From NCBI GenBank assembly GCA_017617575.1, contig JAFZVY010000081.1, positions 1 to 53,991 on the forward strand: a DNA stretch of 53,991 nt, in the 5' to 3' direction. Both the position numbers and the translations under genes were made by a program. Below the pieces are notes generated by a model that was not told the DNA's origin, made no database searches, and saw nothing but the letters and a program-made list of their open reading frames with translations. This DNA is from Bacteroidaceae bacterium. GTDB taxonomy: Bacteria; Bacteroidota; Bacteroidia; Bacteroidales; Bacteroidaceae. Shown one piece after another: positions 1 through 6,927 of the stretch (positions are counted from its first letter, which is position 1; every line of letters starts with the position of its first letter).

Positions 1-522
1 ATGTTTTCTTTTGTTTTCCTGTGTTTTCTTTTGTTTTTCTAACTGGCCGCTTGGCGGCAAAAAACAGCAATATTGTTCCAACCGTACAGTTCGATATTTT
101 TCGTAACAAACGAATTATCATGAAGTGAAACGGAATTTCTTCGGTCTGCCCCCCCCTAATACGTAGTCCCTTTAGGGACGTAGTATATAGGGGGGGATGA
201 AGGGGGGGCGGTTGGGCGGAAGTATGCGATGTAGCCATCGGCATTGGTAGGTTTGAAGTTGATGCCAACGAGATCTTTCGGATGAGTTTGGGGCACGACA
301 AAGTGGTGAGCCGACGTTACCATCGCTCAATGATGACCTCCTTAGAACAGAGAGGCAGAGAAACACAAATCTCCATGGCCCAACATTTATCGCCCCAAAC
401 CTTCAACGTCACAAAGTTACGAAATAGCTAATAAATCATCATTCCATCATGTGGGAACGAAACAAAGAAAAAAATGAGATTTTTTAGAAAAAAGTATGAT
501 TTGTTCTCAGATTTTATTCAAT
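1..522. other. Left-edge intergenic stretch with repeat, hairpin and a doubtful 55-codon frame
   Basis: No well supported gene lies here. Positions 18-101 are a dispersed repeat (listed separately). Positions 150-206 hold a GC-rich imperfect inverted repeat: runs of C and G at the ends and an inner arm AGTCCC/GGGACG around a TTTA loop, which could act as a terminator for something to the left. On the minus strand an ATG at 321-323 opens a 55-codon frame ending at 156-158; its middle part (around VGINFKPTNADGY) looks protein-like, but the end is coded by the hairpin, an in-frame stop lies two codons before the ATG, and I recognise no family. It may be the end of a decayed gene. Downstream of the phosphoesterase gene at 523 I see no clear terminator. 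Confidence 0.4.
18..101 (+). repeat. Dispersed repeat, copy 1 (hairpin plus AACCGTACAG end)
   Basis: This 84 bp stretch matches 24078-24161 in the same orientation with about 3 mismatches. It contains a short hairpin, GCCGC-TT-GGCGGC (48-58), and ends in AACCGTACAGTTCGA. The same AACCGTACAGTTCGA end closes a second repeat family at 20747-20832 and 23898-23982, which has its own hairpin, so the two families share one architecture: hairpin, AT-rich spacer, fixed 15 bp end. No coding potential. Likely a REP- or MITE-like intergenic element. Confidence 0.75.
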
Positions 523-1137
523 TCAAATATTAATTTCGAACAATCTCGGTTTGTTAATCAAGTTATATTTGCTATCCATTACCGATGCATTAGAGAATAC
601 CACATTACCTTGCTTATGTACTTCATAAGCGTCATGTTCATGTCCGAATAGATGATAACGAATGTGCAGTTGCTCTATTCGTTCCAACAGCAGAACGCTA
701 CCCTTATGTTCCAATCCATTGCCATAGTCTGCAAGGTCACACATTCCTTTTGGTGGCTGATGAGTTATGAGAATATCCGTGTCGTCAGGTATCTGTGAAT
801 AGTATTCAGACAACTTACCATTCACGAGGTCATTCATGAACATAGGAACTCCCCAGAACTTTACACCTTCGATTTCAATCCCAGTGTCACAAAGGTAGTG
901 AACGTCATTTGGCAAGCCCTCAATGCTTTCTGCCCCAAACATACAAGTGTCATGATTGCCTGCAATGAATATCTTATGCTTGTATGGCAAGTCGCAGAAC
1001 CAGTCCATAAAGTCGTATGCCTCTGTCTCTGTACCTTCACGAGTGAAGTCGCCTGAGTGAACGACTACATCCGCCTCAGGCAACGTCCCCAGTTCCTTGT
1101 GACTATTATGCGTGTCAGATATGTGAAGGATTGTCAT
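523..1137 (-). CDS. Calcineurin-like metallophosphoesterase, last gene of the WYL-McrB operon
   Basis: A 204-residue cytoplasmic protein of the calcineurin-like phosphoesterase superfamily, two-metal hydrolases of phosphomono- or diesters. The family's metal-ligand blocks are all visible: DTH at residues 8-10, GDFT with Asp30, GNHD at 60-63, the LITHQPP histidine block and GHEH near the C terminus. The length fits the short single-domain subgroup, with no partner domain. It is the fifth and last gene of a leftward run and starts 55 bp after the DUF6946-like gene. Its substrate cannot be read from sequence. Phosphoesterases of this type occur both as housekeeping enzymes and inside defence operons; the position argues for the latter, but independent transcription is possible. 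Confidence 0.85.
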   Translation of the reverse strand: MTILHISDTHNSHKELGTLPEADVVVHSGDFTREGTETEAYDFMDWFCDLPYKHKIFIAGNHDTCMFGAESIEGLPNDVHYLCDTGIEIEGVKFWGVPMFMNDLVNGKLSEYYSQIPDDTDILITHQPPKGMCDLADYGNGLEHKGSVLLLERIEQLHIRYHLFGHEHDAYEVHKQGNVVFSNASVMDSKYNLINKPRLFEINI

Positions 1138-1192
1138 AATTGTTTTTAGTTTTGCGTAAAATTATTGTGAAAAGAATTATTGTATTGAATAC

Positions 1193-1957
1193 TTAATATT
1201 CTTCTTTTCTTATTGTGATTCTTATTTTATTTATCCACATGCGTATTTTTCCTTTGTCAACATCAACGTCAATATATCGATTTATGTCATCTTTATCCTT
1301 TAATTTTAAGAATTCAAGAAAATCGTTGTAAGCATTTTGATTGTTTTCTACATTCTTTGAATAATTTTTTTCTTTTTTTACATCACCATCAAATTCTATT
1401 ATTAAAAAAACGGCATTGGATAGATTTCTATTTCGAGATTCTATTATTGTTCCTACAGAACCAGATACTAATTGATACATTAAGGAATTTACTGATTCCA
1501 AAGTGTCATCACCAAAATCTGGTTTTAAAAATTTGAGGAAATTAGAAATTCTTTTATGCATATTATCACCCTTATCAGAATTGTTTTTTGCATTTCCCAT
1601 TTTTTTTGATATCGGGCAATCAAACGGTTCAGAAACTTTTGCTTCAATGCCAACTAAATAATTTTTCGAAACAAGTAAACCATCATGATGCCTACCAGGC
1701 CCTTTACCAAATTCGGAATTTTCAAAGGAAGTAATCTCTTCTGGATAGCATATGTAGTCTTCATTTTTGAAACCAATGTTTTTTAGATACGTAGAGATCT
1801 CTTTTGGTAAATTGTTGTTTGAAGAAATCATATATCTTGCAAATTCCATTGCGCTCCTACCTTCTTTCCATTGTGATTCTCCACCTTCAGGTTCTGCATA
1901 TTTGAACCATGTACCTAAGTCTTTGATCGTGTTGATTTTTTTGATTTCTAATTTCAT
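1193..1957 (-). CDS. DUF6946-like protein with PD-(D/E)XK-like residues
   Basis: A 254-residue soluble protein. The order of blocks matches what I remember of the DUF6946 family: an N-terminal GRSAMEFA segment (residues 33-40), then a core strand pair HHDGLL (90-95) and GIEAKVSEPF (103-112), then a helical C-terminal half. Asp92 followed by Glu105-x-Lys107 has the spacing of a PD-(D/E)XK nuclease active site, so a nuclease fold is plausible but not shown. The gene is AT-rich compared with the genes after 7 kb. It follows a fossil WYL tail (1966-2069) and lies between mcrB and a metallophosphoesterase in one leftward operon. DUF6946 assignment is from memory of the family, function unknown. 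Confidence 0.6.
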   Translation of the reverse strand: MKLEIKKINTIKDLGTWFKYAEPEGGESQWKEGRSAMEFARYMISSNNNLPKEISTYLKNIGFKNEDYICYPEEITSFENSEFGKGPGRHHDGLLVSKNYLVGIEAKVSEPFDCPISKKMGNAKNNSDKGDNMHKRISNFLKFLKPDFGDDTLESVNSLMYQLVSGSVGTIIESRNRNLSNAVFLIIEFDGDVKKEKNYSKNVENNQNAYNDFLEFLKLKDKDDINRYIDVDVDKGKIRMWINKIRITIRKEEY

Positions 1958-1965
1958 AAGTATTT

Positions 1966-2069
1966 TTATTTATATAAAGTTAAACATTCTTTTAATATTT
2001 TCTTCATCTCCTCTCTCAACTCCTTTGGCTCTAACACCTCAACCTTATCTCCCATGGCGAGCAACTGAC
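1966..2069 (-). pseudogene. Fossil C-terminal end of a second WYL regulator gene
   Basis: Read leftward from 2069 this stretch codes for a coherent WYL-protein end: QLLAMGDKVEVLEPKELRE as in the intact regulator, then EEMKKILKECLTLYK and a TAA at 1966-1968. The DNA at 2010-2067 is identical over 58 bp to 4331-4388 in the intact WYL gene, while the last 15 codons differ. It therefore is the tail of a paralogue, not just a copy. mcrB runs into it in another frame and stops at 2045. The remainder of the second WYL gene is gone. Confidence 0.75.
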
Positions 2070-3319
2070 TTGTAATAAGTTATTGAGGGATTATAGCACT
2101 CGGCGTTCTGCCATCTTTTAAAGTATTTATCGTCATCTGACATGCTCCTGAGAATGCCGTCTTTGATGTATTTCTTGATGAGAGGAACTACCTCATAGCG
2201 CATCTTCAGTTTGAGACTAGCCATGTCTTTTGCCATAAAGTAACTGTGGCCGACCTTCAAATCTTCCAACTCGAAATCGGACGCTTTGTGCTTTGCAATG
2301 AAAGAACGGTTATCAGTCTTTCCTAAGCCATTGATCTGAGCGAACAAGGCAAGTGCAGCCTTCTTGACTTCGGATGGTACAAAATGAGCATTACACCAGT
2401 CCTCTATAACATCTGCTTTAGATTCCAATGTGACAAAAGCAAAACGACGACGTACCGCATAATCGATAGTTCCCGTAGAACGGTCGGTAGTATTCATCGT
2501 GCCAATGATGTAGAGGTTTGATGGAACAGAGAAGTCTTCCTTTGAGTATGGTAATTTCAAACTGATATGATGTGTGCCACCACCACTGCGTTTATCTGCT
2601 TCAAGCAACGTGATTACTTCTCCAAATATCTTGGAAACATTGCCACGGTTTATTTCATCAATGATAAGTACGTATGACTTATCAGAAACCTGATTCTCCA
2701 GATTATACTCCTTCTTCACCGCATTGATGAAAGCCTGGGCATAAAATCGCCAGTTATTCTCTACACCTTCGCCAAGTGCCTGCATCATAACCTTCACAAT
2801 GTTAAGGGGTGAAGGTGAATACTGATCTCCTTTTTCACTCTTTAACGATACGCTGCGTGTACTGATGGTGTCATTGCCCTCTGTCCACCACACATACAAC
2901 TCAGACTTGCCAGACAATGTAGGAATAGTCTTTTTATTCTCATACCCCTTTATGGTCTGGAGATATTTATCAATGCAAGTAGCAATGTCTGCATTTTCTT
3001 TTATATGAGCCAACTCACAGATAGTCTTGAATATGCCATTCTCGACAATATATTTTACGGCATCGCCCTTTACCTCTGGCTTCAAGCCCTCGATAAAGTC
3101 TTCATAGTCCATAGACTGATGGAATGTACAGAAGGCTATTTGTCCTTCATTCCGTAATCTTTCGTACTCTTCCATAACCTTCTGATGGTTCGTAAAATCA
3201 GAAAAGTTCGGATTACACATGCCTACCGCAATGGCGGCAGTTTTGTAGGTCTTACCTGTGCCAGGAGCACCTTGGAGGATAATCTGTTTCTTTTGTTTGA
3301 GTATTTCTAATTCTTCCAT
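2045..3319 (-). CDS. McrB-type AAA+ ATPase/GTPase lacking an N-terminal recognition domain, chimeric C terminus
   Basis: A 424-residue AAA+ protein of the McrB subfamily, the motor of modification-dependent (type IV) restriction. Visible motifs: Walker A GAPGTGKT at 17-24, Walker B LIIDEINRGN at 218-227, the McrB signature MNTTDRS at 275-281 and the arginine block YAVRRRF at 288-293. Walker A starts at residue 17, so the DNA-recognition domain that precedes it in E. coli McrB is absent. The end is unusual: the final residues (KSVARHGR) are read out of frame from the fossil WYL tail at 1966-2069, so the natural C terminus and anything after it, such as mcrC, were probably lost in a deletion. 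The nuclease-like gene immediately upstream (45 bp gap) may replace McrC. Whether the shortened end is functional cannot be seen. Confidence 0.85.
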   Translation of the reverse strand: MEELEILKQKKQIILQGAPGTGKTYKTAAIAVGMCNPNFSDFTNHQKVMEEYERLRNEGQIAFCTFHQSMDYEDFIEGLKPEVKGDAVKYIVENGIFKTICELAHIKENADIATCIDKYLQTIKGYENKKTIPTLSGKSELYVWWTEGNDTISTRSVSLKSEKGDQYSPSPLNIVKVMMQALGEGVENNWRFYAQAFINAVKKEYNLENQVSDKSYVLIIDEINRGNVSKIFGEVITLLEADKRSGGGTHHISLKLPYSKEDFSVPSNLYIIGTMNTTDRSTGTIDYAVRRRFAFVTLESKADVIEDWCNAHFVPSEVKKAALALFAQINGLGKTDNRSFIAKHKASDFELEDLKVGHSYFMAKDMASLKLKMRYEVVPLIKKYIKDGILRSMSDDDKYFKRWQNAECYNPSITYYKSVARHGR

Positions 3320-3364
3320 TATTACTGAATCATTATATAATATGAGACGTATAAGTTCTTAAAC

Positions 3365-4258
3365 TTATTTTAGATATTTTTTGTGGAATTGTTCACTATG
3401 GCATGATTTCAAATTCTCAACTATTTTTTGCCATGTGATAGCAATTACATTTTTCTTGTAGTCTTCAGAAATATAGTTCTTCTTAAAACTTTCAAACTGC
3501 TTAGAAATGTTATCGTTTCTTCCATCGAATACAAAAACGGAAAAAATATCTGGAGTAGTAACTCGAATCACATTTCGGAAGAGTTGATAATTCTTGCAAA
3601 AATCTCCATCGAACTCAATATTACGTTTTTCTTCTTTGATGGCAGGACATTTTTTTATCTTTTCTTTGTAGCCACCCTTAAAATCTTTGTATTTACCTTC
3701 AAACTTATCTTTATGATATTTATCATTTTCGCAATTGCCAAAACTTTTTTCTGTAAATTTAATTTCAAAGTATATCCTTTTTCCTCCAGATTCAATATAG
3801 AAGTCGAAATTTGTATCTTCATCTGTCCATTCACGTTCTTGGTTTACATATTCAAACTGACATTTCGCATTATCACTTAAACTAAATTTTATACCATGGT
3901 AACACAACAAGTTTACCAAATCTTGTGTAGGGGAATATATACCTCCTTTTTCCTTTATATATGGACGGAAGAAATTGTAGCACATCAATTGTGAAGAATT
4001 CAAATGATGAGCATAACGATGCAGGTTTCCCTCAATCAAAAAAGGTTGTTCTTTAATGCAATTTAACTGGTTGAATTCCTTGACGACTTGTTTCTTTGCT
4101 TCTATGGGTGACAAGCTACTATCCAATGGCAGAATATGACCTTTTGGGATATCCTCTCCTTTATATTTGTAAACACCCTTTTCTTCAATACCCAAAACCT
4201 CTATCTTATACTTCTCAAGATGATTTAAAACATCATTTATAAAATCGTCGTAACCCAT
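3365..4258 (-). CDS. PD-(D/E)XK nuclease-like protein (possible restriction endonuclease)
   Basis: A 297-residue soluble protein. Residues 148-173 hold a convincing PD-(D/E)XK core: FDFYI with Asp152, then IYFEIKFTEKSFG with Glu165-x-Lys167 on the next strand, and a further Glu170. This resembles the putative restriction endonucleases of the PGN_0703 type, an assignment made from memory. The N-terminal 100 residues are not recognised and include an aromatic and His-rich patch (LHRYAHHL, 79-86). The C-terminal third is Lys-rich and AT-rich at the DNA level. It is the first gene after the WYL regulator (31 bp gap) and precedes mcrB, the place where a cleavage subunit for the McrB motor would be expected, since no McrC is present. 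Confidence 0.6.
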   Translation of the reverse strand: MGYDDFINDVLNHLEKYKIEVLGIEEKGVYKYKGEDIPKGHILPLDSSLSPIEAKKQVVKEFNQLNCIKEQPFLIEGNLHRYAHHLNSSQLMCYNFFRPYIKEKGGIYSPTQDLVNLLCYHGIKFSLSDNAKCQFEYVNQEREWTDEDTNFDFYIESGGKRIYFEIKFTEKSFGNCENDKYHKDKFEGKYKDFKGGYKEKIKKCPAIKEEKRNIEFDGDFCKNYQLFRNVIRVTTPDIFSVFVFDGRNDNISKQFESFKKNYISEDYKKNVIAITWQKIVENLKSCHSEQFHKKYLK

Positions 4259-4289
4259 ATCTGTTCTTTTTTTGTTTTTGATTATTAAT

Positions 4290-5189
4290 TCAATATCTCT
4301 TAAATGCCTTATTTAGCACATCTTTAATACCCTCTCTCAACTCCTTTGGCTCTAACACCTCAACCTTATCTCCCATGGCGAGCAACTGGCTCGTGAGGTC
4401 TGGAGTGAGGCAAACATCAAGCTTGAAATCCGTATAATCCTTATTTTCGTCTTTGATTTCGACCTGGGAATGATGCAAAGGAAGTGACTTGATGTATGAA
4501 TCATAGGGCTTGAAAGCACGGATTCTTACTTTCTTTGGCTTGAGATTCTCGTTTACAAATATTCCGACAGAGTCATTGTAATAAGACTCGGCATTGAAGT
4601 CATGTGGAATCTTGAATGTCTGTTTGGTAATATTCAGTTCCTCAATTCTGTCAAGTGCCAGATGTCTGATGCCATTTTCTTCTTTCATGTATCCGAGAAT
4701 ATACCATCTTCTGTTATACATCTTTAGAGTATAAGGCTGGATATGTAGTACTCCACATTTACCCATGAAAGGATGGTAGTCAACTTCAAGCTCACGTTCT
4801 TCTTTCATCGCCTCAATAACAAGCTGAAGGAATTCTGTTCCTTGCGGAATGTCTTCAAGTATAATACGATTTTTGAGAGACTTTCCTTCACTCACCATAT
4901 TGCTTACATTGAACGAGTTTATCAGCCACTTACGTGCATAATCTTGTTCTAATGAATCATGTCCCGCTATGTAATACTTATATCCATTTGCTTTGTCACA
5001 CATGACTTCCACATCGAAAAGTTGCTGGACAGCCTTACGATGGTCATGGAATGTCCTAAGTGACAACTCTGTGCCGTCATTCAACGACGAAGATATCCAT
5101 TTGTCCTGTATCTCGGCAAAGGTTAGCTTCTTATACCGAAGTAATGTATTCAACAGCCATAGATATTTTTTATATGTATTGCTGATCAT
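4290..5189 (-). CDS. WYL-domain transcriptional regulator heading the defence-like operon
   Basis: A 299-residue regulator when started at the ATG ending at 5189. The frame is open to an ATG at 5249, but a -7 box at 5215-5222 would place the transcript start inside that extension, so the shorter start is preferred. The N terminus (TYKKYLWLLNTLLRYKKLTFAEIQDKW) has the form of a DeoR-like winged helix; the middle has the WYL block, with QPYTLKMYNRRWYILGYM; a C-terminal WCX-like extension ends in ELREGIKDVLNKAF. WYL proteins bind ligands, often nucleic-acid derived, and commonly repress phage-defence operons (BrxR and CapW are the described examples). Here it sits between the leftward nuclease-mcrB operon and a divergent polymerase-like gene, and a palindrome at 5310-5332 could be its operator. 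Confidence 0.9.
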   Translation of the reverse strand: MISNTYKKYLWLLNTLLRYKKLTFAEIQDKWISSSLNDGTELSLRTFHDHRKAVQQLFDVEVMCDKANGYKYYIAGHDSLEQDYARKWLINSFNVSNMVSEGKSLKNRIILEDIPQGTEFLQLVIEAMKEERELEVDYHPFMGKCGVLHIQPYTLKMYNRRWYILGYMKEENGIRHLALDRIEELNITKQTFKIPHDFNAESYYNDSVGIFVNENLKPKKVRIRAFKPYDSYIKSLPLHHSQVEIKDENKDYTDFKLDVCLTPDLTSQLLAMGDKVEVLEPKELREGIKDVLNKAFKRY

Positions 5190-5214
5190 AACGCTTTGTG
5201 TTTGTTTACATCGG

Positions 5215-5222
5215 CAAAGATA
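5215..5222 (-). promoter_or_regulatory. -7 box for the WYL-nuclease-McrB operon
   Basis: On the minus strand this reads TATCTTTG, a match to the Bacteroidetes TAnnTTTG -7 element. It lies 26 bp from the preferred WYL start at 5189. No convincing -33 element at standard spacing; a TTTG at 5236-5239 is only 13 bp away. Confidence 0.5.
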
Positions 5223-5309
5223 TTGTACTGGTATGCAAAAACACCGCATACCCCATGAAAAATATGAATTATTACAGAAAAAACTTGTGTTTGTTCGTTT
5301 TTATGATTT

Positions 5310-5332
5310 GGTGTGCAGAATTTTTGCACACC
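5310..5332. promoter_or_regulatory. Perfect palindrome, probable operator of the WYL regulator
   Basis: Arms GGTGTGCA (5310-5317) and TGCACACC (5325-5332) are perfectly complementary around a 7 bp AT-rich spacer. The site lies 7 bp before the -7 box of the polymerase-like gene, where bound protein would block RNA polymerase, and about 90 bp upstream of the -7 box of the WYL operon. A dimeric WYL regulator is the obvious candidate ligand; this is inference. Confidence 0.5.
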
Positions 5333-5339
5333 TTCAAGA

Positions 5340-5347
5340 TACCTTTG
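5340..5347 (+). promoter_or_regulatory. -7 box for the polymerase-III-like gene
   Basis: Reads TACCTTTG, a match to TAnnTTTG, 24 bp before the ATG at 5371. The palindrome at 5310-5332 occupies the spacer and -33 region, so the promoter is likely to be repressible. Confidence 0.5.
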
Positions 5348-5370
5348 CAGCAACTTAATTTTATTTTGAT

Positions 5371-6762
5371 ATGATAGAAAGAATAAATGTTGATGAACTG
5401 ATGTTTCAGGGATTTAATCCTTTTTATGGAGGAAGCACATGTGGTAGGCCTTATGAGTATTGTGAGACATTTCCATCTGTTCATATACCAGAGCAGTTTG
5501 GTAATGAGGACGAATACCTGTCATTCATGGTGTATGAGGCGGCAAAAAGAAAGTATGCCGAAAGTCAAAACGGAACTATAGGTAAAAGAATAGAAGAAGA
5601 ATTGCTCCGACTGAAGCAGAAGCATTTGGCGGGTTATATTCTTTTTATTTGGGATATCATAAGCTATGGAAAGGAAACATTAGACTCTCCATTGTTTGGA
5701 CCTGGAAATGGTAACGAATGTTGTTCTGTAGTCAATTACCTTTTAGGCATAACTGCTATTGACCCTATTGAATACAATCTTCCTTTTGAAAAGTTTGTCA
5801 ATGGGAAAACGAATCATGTGCCTACTATAGATATTCACATAGATTCTGACAGCCATGAAAAATTTAAGAGTCTGGTTATTCAGAGATATGGAAAAAGAAT
5901 AGCGCGTCAAATTTGGCCTAAAGAAACGACAAAGAATAATACAGAAATCCCAGAAAATATACTTATTCATAGGTTGATTATAGCGGATATGGATGTTGAC
6001 TTCTATATTCCTGTTGAAGAAAGACTAAACGAGAAAACCAACACTATTGAGAGGTATGTCGTTGAACATGATCGTGACCTTATTGGTAAGGGAGTCGTTG
6101 AACAAAGGATTGTGTTAGATAAGGACTTAAGTCTTCTAAAATGCTTGCTATGTAGTCCCTTTGGCATGATGGATAAAGACAGTATTCCTCTTGATGACGA
6201 GGATACATATAGGGCAATATGGAATGAAGAGGTAGATGGAGTATCATATATGTCTAACTCAAGATTCAAAGATGCTGCAAAGAAATGCTGTCCTAATAGT
6301 ATATCTGAATTGGCAATACTTATAGCCTTAAGTATGCCAATGAGACAGAAAGTATTGGAGGAATATGTCCGTAGGCATGTAGAGAAAAAGGCTGTCAATT
6401 ATTTTATACCTGAAATGTCATCTGTCCTTGACGAAACACACGGGCTTTTACTATATATGGAGCAATTGATGCTTCTGACACAAATAGTTTCCGGAATGGA
6501 TGGTGCGGATATTGAATCAATGCGCAAGGCACTAATGAGGCGCAGGCGTGAGGAATCCATGAATACCTATGAACCACTTTTCGTAGATGGTGGAAGAGGA
6601 AACGGATATCCAGAGCATTTACTTAAAGACTTATACCAATCTTTTTGGAAATATGCAGCGCACACATTCAGCAAATGTCACTACATATGCCTTGCAACCA
6701 CTGCCTACAAAATCATATATTTGTCAAGGAGAATGAGTAAATCTGCAATTATATCTTGGTAA
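5371..6762 (+). CDS. PHP-less, active-site-altered homologue of DNA polymerase III alpha (DnaE) core
   Basis: A 463-residue protein that aligns in order with the palm, thumb and fingers of bacterial DnaE. Recognisable blocks: RIEEEL (73-78); GPGNGNECCSVVNYLLGITAIDP (110-132) for GPGRGSAAGSLVAYxLGITxIDP; LPFEKFVN (137-144) for LxFERFLN; PTIDIHI (151-157) for PDxDxDF; HRLIIADMDVDFYIPV for the HAGGVVI..PL block; IPLDDEDTY (272-280); HGLLLYMEQLM (357-367) for YGIILYQEQVM; a final SFWKYAAHTFSKCHY for EKFAGYGFNKSH. The PHP domain and everything after the fingers (beta-binding, OB and tau-binding parts) are absent. In the catalytic pair, Asp154 is kept but the next Asp is His156, and the GPGRGS arginine is Asn113, so normal polymerase chemistry is doubtful. 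It is transcribed away from the WYL-McrB operon. Confidence 0.75.
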   Translation: MIERINVDELMFQGFNPFYGGSTCGRPYEYCETFPSVHIPEQFGNEDEYLSFMVYEAAKRKYAESQNGTIGKRIEEELLRLKQKHLAGYILFIWDIISYGKETLDSPLFGPGNGNECCSVVNYLLGITAIDPIEYNLPFEKFVNGKTNHVPTIDIHIDSDSHEKFKSLVIQRYGKRIARQIWPKETTKNNTEIPENILIHRLIIADMDVDFYIPVEERLNEKTNTIERYVVEHDRDLIGKGVVEQRIVLDKDLSLLKCLLCSPFGMMDKDSIPLDDEDTYRAIWNEEVDGVSYMSNSRFKDAAKKCCPNSISELAILIALSMPMRQKVLEEYVRRHVEKKAVNYFIPEMSSVLDETHGLLLYMEQLMLLTQIVSGMDGADIESMRKALMRRRREESMNTYEPLFVDGGRGNGYPEHLLKDLYQSFWKYAAHTFSKCHYICLATTAYKIIYLSRRMSKSAIISW

Positions 6763-6877
6763 ATACTGTATGGTAAGTTTGCTCGTCTCATACAATAGAC
6801 ACGGAAGTTAAACAAATGTATCTTTGCTCCAGAAATAAGTTTAAATCAGAAGAGTGGGATGTCAATAATATACAATA

Positions 6878-6918
6878 CAGCCCTGTGGTGAGATGTGTAT
6901 ATACTCGCCACAGGGCTG
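6878..6918. terminator. Strong 15 bp hairpin between convergent genes
   Basis: Arms CAGCCCTGTGGTGAG (6878-6892) and CTCGCCACAGGGCTG (6904-6918) pair with a single G-T, around an 11-base loop. It lies 9 bp past the end of the leftward esterase gene and 115 bp past the rightward polymerase-like gene, so it probably ends transcripts from both sides. Confidence 0.75.
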
Positions 6919-6927
6919 AAATATTAG

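Noticed and set aside
156-323. 55-codon minus-strand frame with a partly protein-like sequence
   Set aside because: Its end is coded by a hairpin, a stop lies just before the ATG and no family is recognised; it is mentioned only under the left-edge region.
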